DNA of 27,500 nt, taken from positions 147,501 through 175,000 of the forward strand of contig JAGTXZ010000022.1 of NCBI GenBank assembly GCA_018398575.1. The letters run 5' to 3'. The notes below the pieces were generated by a model. That model was not told the origin of the DNA. It saw nothing but the letters and a program-made list of their open reading frames with translations, and did not search any database. This DNA comes from Ampelomyces quisqualis (taxonomy: Eukaryota > Ascomycota > Dothideomycetes > Pleosporales > Phaeosphaeriaceae). Of the stretch, positions 1 to 7,196 are shown in pieces. The position numbers and the translations under genes were made by a program. The first letter of the stretch is position 1, and each line of letters opens with the position of its first letter.

Positions 1-80
1 ACTTAGAGGATCATGCTGCTCGTCAGTAGCAATACTATACAGCCTAACAGACCTCTTAGCAGTAGCAAGCTTACTAAATG
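1..80 (-). other. ITS1, partial (unit 1), not RIP-mutated
   Basis: This is the 18S-proximal end of internal transcribed spacer 1 of the leftmost rDNA unit, cut by the window edge. It matches 22051-22129 of unit 3 almost base for base and matches 10968-11046 of unit 2 apart from C-to-T and G-to-A changes. It retains the sites that are mutated in unit 2, for example gatcatg here against gattata there. One extra t near position 72 distinguishes it from unit 3. The remainder of ITS1, 5.8S, ITS2 and 28S of this unit lies outside the window. Confidence 0.85.
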
Positions 81-121
<41 letters not shown>

Positions 122-702
122 TTTACTTCTCTAAATGACCGAGTTTGACGAACTTTCCGGCTTAGGATGGTCGTTGCCAACCTTCCAAGCCAGTCCGAAG
201 GCCTCACTGAGCCATTCAATCGGTAGTAGCGACGGGCGCAAAGGGCAGGACGTAATCAACGCATGCTGATGACACGCGCTATAGGCATTCCTCGTTGAAG
301 AGCAATAATTGCAATGTTTATCCCCAGCACGACAGAGTTTAACAAGATTGCCCAGACCTTTCGCCAAGGTAAAGAACCGTTGGCTCACAGTGTACGCGTG
401 CGGCCCAGAACATCTAAGGGCATCACAGACCTGTTATTGCCTCAAACTTCCATCGGCTTGAGCCGATAGTCCCTCTAAGAAGCCGGCGACCAGCCAAAGC
501 CTAGCCTGGCTATTTAGCAGGTTAAGTCTCGTTATCGCAATTACAGACACACCCACCAACTAAGAACGGCCATGCACCACCACCTGAAAATCAAGAAAGA
601 GCTCTCAATCTGTCAATCCTTATTTCATCTGACCTGGTGAGTTTCCCCGTGTTGAGTCAAATTGCCGCAGGCTCCACGCCTGGTGGTGCCTTCCGTCAAT
701 TT

Positions 703-733
<31 letters not shown>

Positions 734-1787
734 AGAACCCAAAACTTTGATTTTCGTAAGGTGCCGAGCGAGTCAGAAAAAGAACATCGATCCCTAGTCG
801 GCATAGTTTACGGTTAAGACTACGACGGTATCTGATCGTCTTCGATCCTTTCGTTCACCATTAATGAAAACATCCTTGGCAATGCTTTCGCAGTAGTTAG
901 TCTTCAATAAATCCAAGAATTTCACTCTGACAATTGAATACTGATGCCCTGACTGTCCCTATTAATCATTACGGCGGTCCTAGAAACCAACAAAATAGGA
1001 CCACGTCCTATTCTATTATTCCATGCTAACGTATTCGAGCAAAGGCCTGCTTAACACTCTAATTTTTCAAAGTAAAAGTCCTGGTCCCCAACACGCCCAG
1101 TAAAGGGCAGGTTCTCCAGAATAAGGCCACCGACAAGTACACGCGGTGAGGCGGACCTGCCAGCCAGACCCAAGTTTCAACTACGAGCTTTTTAACTGCA
1201 ACAACTTTAATATACGCTATTGGAGCTGGAATTATCGGGCTGCTGGCACCAGACTGCCCTCCAATTGTTCGTTAAGAGGTTTAAATTGTACTCATTCCAA
1301 TTACAAGACCCAAAAGAGCTCTATCAGTATTTATTGTCACTACTCCCCGTGTCGGGATTGGTAATTTGCGCCTGCTGCCTTCCTTGATGTGGTAGCCGTT
1401 TCTCAGGCTCCTCTCCGGAATCGAACCCTAATTCCTCGTTACCTGTTGAAACCATGGTAAGCCAATACCTTACCATCGAAAGTTGATAGGGCAGAAATTT
1501 GAATGAACCGTCGCCGGCGCAAGGCCATGCGATCCGTAAAGTTATCATGAATCACCAAGAAGCCCTGAAGGCGTTGGTTTTATCTAATAAATACACCTCC
1601 CGAAGTTGAGGTTTTTAGCATGTATTAGCTCTAGAATTACCACGGTTGTCCAAGTAGTAAGGTACTATCAAATAAACGATAACTGATTTAATGAGCCATT
1701 CGCAGTTTCACGGTATTGCTTATACTTAGACATGCATGGCTTAATCTTTGAGACAAGCATATGACTACTGGCAGAATCAACCAGGTA
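81..1787 (-). rRNA. 18S (SSU) rRNA, unit 1: unmutated by RIP but with many small deletions
   Basis: Small-subunit ribosomal RNA gene. The 3' end is the reverse complement of ...GGAAGGATCATTA at 81-93 and the 5' end is the reverse complement of TACCTGGTTGATTCTGCC at 1770-1787. It is 1707 nt, whereas the unit 2 copy is 1798 nt, the normal fungal length, so about 91 nt are missing net. The losses are many one- to several-base deletions, not one large gap. One removes most of the gtgtgta part of the universal GTACACACCGCCCGTCG segment near 228-242; another removes bases just after the decoding strand near 118-130. C and G at RIP-sensitive sites are intact. Deletions are not shared with unit 3, so they look private: raw-read consensus error is likely, a real pseudogene possible. 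No intron is seen. Confidence 0.93.
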
Positions 1788-2540
1788 ACTATCTTAAGTC
1801 AAAGAGCCGAACTCCAAGACAGACCCCCGAGAGGAGCCGACTTTTACTAGGCAGGAGAACACCAAAGCGCTCCAAGCCGCTACACAATCAAAGCTAATAG
1901 CAATGACAGCATAGACGACCGATTCAATTGCCCCACTGAGTTTCCCAAAAGCTGGTCCGAGAGACATGCTGACGTTCCCATCAGAATCCATTTCCGCTAC
2001 ATACAGCCTCAGGAGGAGAAAACCTGCGCCGCGACACGCTAAAAGCGGATACACGTGATTGTCCCCTAAGATTCGCTGAGTAGATGGCAGAGCCAGCAAT
2101 CCAGATCACGTAGCCCGCCAGAATTTAACCTTCTATCCCACAATAGGCACAGGACAACCGCAATAACAATTTTACTGCCAACACCCACGAGAGAGGCCTA
2201 GGCCTTGTGATCAGCTTGCCTTTGCCAGCGGCTCACAAGAAAACAAGGCAAAGTACGAGACTTGAAGCAAACGGAGGACCAGCCGAAGCCGCCTAAACCT
2301 CTGAGCAAGAGCCGTTGCGTGTTGATCCGCCGAAAATAGCGTATAGGTAGCCTATACTGTTTTTCTTAGATAGGCTGCAGAAAGTAATAGGATTTTTCTG
2401 CTCCTCTTGTAACGTGCGAACACCTTTGGGTTTGATTTGTGAGCGCGGGGCTGACGTCGGAAAGGCTCGGAGGTTGAGCAAATTTATGGAGGTTAAACCA
2501 ACTCACCGTCACCAAAAGCATAAACCCGTGATCGCCGAGT
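1788..2540 (-). other. 5' external transcribed spacer (unit 1), unmutated, deletion-rich
   Basis: This spacer lies upstream of 18S on the minus strand, has moderate GC and ends where composition drops sharply at about 2540. It aligns throughout with 12845-13690, from which it differs by unmutated C/G sites and about 60 bp of net small deletions. It contains the palindrome AGGCCTAGGCCT (2194-2205) and a perfect hairpin GTATAGG-TAG-CCTATAC (2341-2357); neither contains a preferred RIP site. The assignment as 5' ETS rests on position and composition; the transcription start is not identified. Open frames within it are not genes. Confidence 0.7.
2525..2539. promoter_or_regulatory. Boundary motif that escapes RIP; possible Pol I promoter element (unit 1)
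   Basis: The segment cccgtgatcgccgag sits at the junction between the GC-moderate 5' ETS and the AT-rich spacer. It is identical in all three units (also 13640-13654 and 24714-24728), although in units 2 and 3 the flanking ETS is mutated. It holds several preferred RIP sites (CCG, TGA, TCG, CCG, CGA) that are unchanged. A bound promoter element is one explanation based on position; no known Pol I promoter consensus was matched. Confidence 0.3.
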
Positions 2541-2590
2541 TACACTTTTGGTTTTTACTTGTATAAATATATTTTAACCAAAAATTATAT

Positions 2591-3394
2591 AATCTAGATA
2601 AGTAGAGCAACTACTTTCTATTTCTTACTAGTATAAGTTATATTCTAACTATAAAATAATATTATACATACAAATAAAGCTACATAAACTATTTTTAGTA
2701 CTAGAAGAAATATTCTATAATAGAATAATATTATCTATACTAATAAAGCTACAAATCTTATTCTATACTAGTATAATCTAAATTATAAAGACTTATATTC
2801 TAAACTCTAAAGAAAATCTTAATTATAATCTATACTAGTCTAGCTACTTTTCTTTGTATTAAAATTATATATATTTATAATATATTATTATTAGATCTAT
2901 ACTAGTAGAGCTGTTTATATCTTTTTAAAACTAGTATAGTTTTTTCTTCTATGTATAATAGTATTACTAGCTTATTTACTATAACAAAAAAATTCTACTA
3001 TATAGAACAAGAGATTAGTAGAAACTAAATATAAATTTTCTTTTATAAAGAAATATATAGCTTGTAAAACAAAACTTCTATTTAATATAACTAATAGAAG
3101 ATTCTTCTCTTACCTAAGATATAGAAATAAACTTTTATAAATTTTAAAAAGTTAGAGCTAAGATTAGAGCTACAACTAATATTACTACTTTACGTTCTTA
3201 TATCTTTTCTAAGCCTACTAATATCTCTATATAACTATACTAGATAAGAAAACAGAGTTTTAAATAACCTACTAGCTTTTTATTTAAAATAGAAAATCTA
3301 GTAGCTCTAAATATAGATAATAATAATCTAGACAAGTAACGCTACTATCTATTTCTTACTAGTATAAGTTATATTCTAACTATAAAATAATATA
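2591..3394. repeat. Degenerate spacer repeat: similar ~70-bp segments at 2591-2665 and 3324-3394
   Basis: Two segments share the pattern aatctaga-aagta-gc-actac followed by tctatttcttactagtat and ttatattctaactataaaat. Shorter relatives of the core (aatct-a-tagta-agctactaatatct) recur near 2677, 2746, 2841, 2909, 3495, 3539, 3790, 3850, 3918 and 4130, often 55-75 bp apart. This suggests the AT-rich spacer grew from tandem subrepeats that were later mutated. Unit boundaries are uncertain. Confidence 0.5.
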
Positions 3395-4138
3395 ATATAT
3401 ATGTTTAAACTATAATACTAGTATAATATATTTGTGTAAAACTACTAACGTCTCTTATTACTAATATAGTATAAATTTTAATACAAACTAAGATAATCTA
3501 GATAAGTAGAATTATTAATATCTTTTTTATAATGTATAGTCTAAATAAGTAGAGCTACTAATATTTAGTTTTTACTCTATTACATTTACTTTAAATACTA
3601 AAGAATAGTTCTATACTAGTATAATAAAGATTTTACTTTAAAATAATAGTATCTAAACTAGTATATTAATCTTATATAATCTACTAGTATAATATAGATT
3701 TACTCTAAACTATTATTATATTATCTATAAAGCTTGTTATATCTTTCTAAACTAGAATTTTATAGATTTTAACTATATAATAATTATATATAGACTAGTT
3801 AAGCTACTTATCTCTATTTTAAACTAGAGAAATATATTTTTCTAATATAATATAATCTTAGCTAATAAAGCTAGGACTATTTTAAACTAGAAAATATTGT
3901 TTTAACTATAATATAATATAATCTACCTAATAAAGCTAACACGTTATTTATAGTATATTATATAAATTCTAGTATAGAAAAATAATATAGACTAAAAATC
4001 TAGTAATATCTAGTTTTTACAATTATTATATAATATCTAGTAAAAGAAAATTATAATCTAAACTAAGAAGCTAGTAATATCTTTCTAACTAGCTTATATA
4101 AAGTTTACTAGAAACTAATAGAATCTATACTAAAAAGC

Positions 4139-4191
4139 TACTATATAAGTTTTATACTAAAAAGCTACTTATATAAGTTTTATACTAGTAC
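4139..4191. repeat. Two-copy direct repeat of about 26-29 bp
   Basis: The motif tactaaaa-gctac-tatataagtttta occurs twice in a row. In the unit 2/3 spacer the same element is two perfect 29-bp copies at 15272-15300 and 15301-15329. Here each copy has lost a few bases. Confidence 0.6.
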
Positions 4192-5120
4192 TATCTTTAT
4201 TCTACCTATAGTATATTAGATCTAGCCTAGTTTGAAGTATCTATATAAGCTAGAAATACTAAAAATCTCTAGATCTATATTCTTTTCTTAAGTTATACTA
4301 GAAGAAAGTAAAACTAATAATAGTTTTTTTCTTAGTAGAAGTAAGCTTTCTAATACTTGTAAAGAATTGTATAATTTTAAGGTTTAGTAATATTAGATAT
4401 ATATACTAACTTTGCTGTAAAGAATTATTAGTCTTTTATTTTCTTTTCTTTTCTTATTTTTATTATAAGTTTAAAAGTAGTAAGAGTATACTCTAATATA
4501 GTAATACTTCTATATATATAACTTTAAAAGCCTACTAATATTTGTATTTAATAAGTACTAGAGAATAAGAATATAGTAAAGTAATTATAAATATTCTTTA
4601 TTAACTAATATAATATACTATGTTTAAGATAAACTAGAATTTATTATTCTATTTACTAAGACTAATATAAGTTTATTTTTACTAATAGAAAGGTAATATA
4701 TTTTTATATTATAGCAGTTAGACGTATAAGAGATATTATAACTCTAAAAATATTTCTACTATTTAATAATTTAATTTTTTTGTCTTAATTTTATAGAAAG
4801 ATTCTAAAATAATAAGAATAGTTTTATAATTTTAGGAAAAAGACTAACACTTTTATATTAAATAAACAAAATTATCTATTTTATACTTTATACTTATATA
4901 AGTCTCTATATATAAGAGAGATAAGTTATTATAAATATTAGATTAAGATATAGTAAGATATAAGATTACTACTATCTAGAAAAATAAAGTTTATAATTTT
5001 TTTCTAATATTTACTTAACTTAATTACATATTAAGAGTACTATTATAATTAACTAAAGCTACCTTAAACCTACTACCTACTCTAAACGTACTAGTAACTT
5101 TATACTTACTAGCTACCTTT

Positions 5121-5503
5121 ATATTAAATTCTAGATATAAGCTAAAATAAGAATAATTAAAAAGAGGAAAACTATTCTAACTAAGTATAAAAAGCTTTCT
5201 TTAACTAACTAGGTATTTTAAATTTATAAGAGCCTAAAATATAGTAGTAACTTTTATTCTATTAGCTACCTTAACCTACTAGCTACCTTAGCTACTCTAA
5301 ACTTACTAGCTACCTTAAACTTACTAGCTACCTAGACTTACTAGTAACTCTAACCTACTAGCTACTTTAAGGATATATATAACTAAAAAATAGATATTAT
5401 AAATAAAATAGCTACTAAGGCCTATATTTTATTCTAGATACAACCTAAAATAGAAATAATTAAAAAGAGAAAAACTATTCTAACTAAGTATAAAAAGCTT
5501 TCT
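5121..5503. repeat. Direct repeat of about 80 bp (5121-5201 and 5424-5503)
   Basis: Both copies run from atatt-attctagata through taattaaaaagag, actattctaactaagtat and aaaaagctttct, and differ by a few substitutions. In the second spacer both copies are preceded by a ctac(c)ta-ggcctat segment; here the first copy has lost aggcc. The intervening DNA contains diverged members of the 18-bp family (cttactagctac-ctaa). Confidence 0.65.
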
Positions 5504-5709
5504 TAGGTAAATTAAGAAAGAAGCTTACGTAACTTCTTTAGTACTACTAAATATAGGAATTTATAATTACTAAGTATAGGCTAACTAGTTACCTTTTTTA
5601 GAATTAATTATAAAACAATTTTTAGAGTAGAAGTATAATATTAGTTCTAACTAGGCCTAAGTTATATAGATATTAGATAAAAGACTATGTAACTAGACGT
5701 ATTCTCTAC

Positions 5710-6200
5710 TTAAGTTTTTTTAAAATCTCTAGTTTTAAAGTTAATAGTTTTTTTTTATATTTGTTTACAAATTAAACTATTAAAAATAGTATTATTCTTT
5801 TTAGACTTTAAACTAGAGCTATTTACTTAACTTTTTATCTTTATCTAAGTGTATCTTTGTTAAGAGGTAGTAGATAAGATTTTAGTTATATTATATTATA
5901 ATATAGTATAGATATAGGCTTAAGTTTCTTTAAAACTCTTTTGTTATAAATTTTAAGTTTTTATTTATTTCTGTTTGCAAATTAAGATATTTAAAATACT
6001 ATTATTTTTCTAAGATTTAAATATATAGCTTATTAATAAAATAAACTAAAACTAATTACTTAACTATTTATCTATAGATAAGCCTATTTATACTAAAAGG
6101 TAGTAGATAAGACTTTAGTTATATTAGAATTTAATATAGAATAGATATAGGCTTTAGGTTTTTTTAAAAATCTCTAGTTTAGAAATCTTAGTTTTTTATT
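5710..6200. repeat. Diverged direct repeats of about 210-235 bp in the spacer
   Basis: Segments starting at 5710, 5920 and about 6153 share landmarks in the same order: ttaagttt-tttaaaa, a caaatta-a-tatt-aaaata tract, atttacttaact-tttatcta, aggtagtagataaga-tttagttatatta, and gatataggct. The third copy is truncated. The series recurs from 16903 to about 17393 with no net length change. It has no coding potential. Confidence 0.55.
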
Positions 6201-6334
6201 TTTATTTTTACAAAGACATTACAAGTAGTATATATATAAGCTTACTTCTGTCTAAAATATACTTAGTTGTAATCTAATATTCTTTGAATAATTTTTGTTA
6301 AAAAATTCTTTAATTTTAACAGTACTATTATTTT

Positions 6335-6460
6335 AAACTTACTAGCTACTCTAAACTTACTAGCTACTCTAAACTTACTAGCTACTCTAAACTTACTAGC
6401 TACTCTAAACTTACTAGCTACTCTAAACTTACTAGCTACTCTAAACTTACTAGTTATTAC
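6335..6460. repeat. 18-bp tandem array, seven copies
   Basis: Copies of aaacttactagctactct start at 6335, 6353, 6371, 6389, 6407, 6425 and 6443; the last copy diverges after tactag. Adjacent copies are identical. The next spacer has only five copies (17528-17617), so copy number varies within this array. Older, diverged members lie at about 5040-5120 and 5270-5360. Confidence 0.95.
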
Positions 6461-6480
6461 CTACCAGAGATTTTTATACA

Positions 6481-7075
6481 GTACCTGTAAGGCTCTCTAA
6501 ATAAATAGATAGACAGCCTATACGCTCTTGCAAGAGCTGCTATAATATTAAGGAGCGCCTGTAGGACTCTCTAAATAAATAGAGAGACAGCCTATACGCC
6601 CCTCTTGCAGAGGCTGCCAAAATCTTAAGTAAAATAGAGAGACAGCCTATACGCCCCTACAAGAGCTGCTATAATATCAAGCAGCGCCTGTAGGACCCCC
6701 TAAATAAATAGGGAGACAGCCTGTACGCCCCTATAGAAGCTGCCTAAGATTTTCAAGCACGACCTGCAAGGCCCCCTAAATAAATAGAGAGACAGCCTGT
6801 ACACCCTTGCAGAGGCTGCTAAAATCTCAAGCAGCACCTGCACAGCCCCCTAAATAAATAGAGAGACAGCCTGTACGCCCTTGCAAGAGCCGCTGAATCT
6901 AGCAGCACCTGCAAGGCCCTCTAAATAAATAGAGAGACAGCCTGTACGCCCTTGCAGAGGCTGCTAAAATCTCAAGCAGCACCTGCAAGGCCCCCTAAAT
7001 AAATAGAGAGACAGCCTGTACGCCCCTGCAAGAGCAGCTAAAAATCTCTAGCAGCGCCTACAAGGCTCCTAAATT
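6481..7075. repeat. ~74-bp tandem array with two hairpins per unit, 28S-proximal
   Basis: About eight units, with landmark taaataaatag at 6498, 6572, 6701, 6777, 6851, 6922 and 6996, a shortened unit at 6630 and a degenerate last one near 7069. Spacing is 71-76 bp. Each unit has two inverted repeats: hairpin A, CTCTCTA-AATAAA-TAGAGAG (6567-6586), and hairpin B, CTTGCAG..GCTGCT-loop-AGCAGC..CTGCAAG (6951-6989). The array is just downstream of the 28S 3' end on the transcribed strand, where fungal rDNA carries 3' ETS, termination and replication-fork-barrier functions; such a role here is inferred. It is richer in GC and less mutated than the adjacent spacer. Confidence 0.9.
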
Positions 7076-7196
7076 ATCTAGCAAGTGCGCCTATATGCTC
7101 TGACTAGAAACGTAGATTATTCTAGCGCTCCTGCAGCACTATCCCCCTCTAGTAGACATGTTCCTAATGTTACACTAGATAAGGAGGAATAATTCC
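7076..7196 (-). other. 3' external transcribed spacer / 28S 3' flank (unit 2)
   Basis: Short segment between the hairpin array and the 28S gene. It is alignable to 18233-18353 with several RIP-type differences, for example ctagtagacatg here against ctggtagacatg there. The exact 28S 3' end is uncertain by about 20 bp, so this boundary is approximate. Confidence 0.5.

Larger units (their letters stand above)
2541..6334. other. AT-rich intergenic spacer, RIP-saturated (unit 1/2 boundary)
   Basis: About 3.8 kb of very AT-rich DNA with no gene. Residual C is found mostly in CTA, ACT and ACA contexts; TCA, TGA, CCA, TGG, TCG, CGA, CCG and CGG are almost absent by eye, whereas ACA, GCA, ACG and TGT remain. 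ACTAGT and CTAG are very frequent. It aligns along its length with 13691-17527. From 2581 to about 5423 this copy is 73 bp shorter in small steps; from 5423 to 6334 there is no net length difference. It contains degenerate repeats, listed separately. No 5S rRNA gene, transposon frame or telomere repeat is visible. Confidence 0.85.

Noticed and set aside
2194..2205. AGGCCTAGGCCT palindrome and the GTATAGG/CCTATAC hairpin as RIP-protected elements
   Set aside because: They are conserved in all units, but contain no preferred RIP target, so their survival needs no special explanation.
131..2481. Short open reading frames (60-100 codons) in the unmutated rRNA and ETS
   Set aside because: They lie within or antisense to 18S and 5' ETS, show no domain, and are interrupted in the other units. 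They are chance frames in conserved rRNA sequence.
2541..6334. Possible RIP-destroyed transposon in the spacer
   Set aside because: No terminal repeats, target-site duplication, poly-A end or decayed reverse-transcriptase/transposase frame could be recognised, and the segment is present at the same place in every unit. It cannot be excluded because mutation is so heavy.
2541..6334. Mitochondrial DNA origin for the AT-rich segment
   Set aside because: It lies between nuclear rRNA genes at the same position in each unit and grades into RIP-mutated nuclear sequence. No mitochondrial gene or tRNA was recognised.
6481..7075. CRISPR-like regular repeats
   Set aside because: The units are contiguous with no unique spacers and are part of a eukaryotic rDNA spacer.
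2541..7196. 5S rRNA gene within the intergenic spacer
   Set aside because: I looked for a 5S-like segment with its internal control regions and found none in either spacer. In most filamentous ascomycetes 5S is dispersed.
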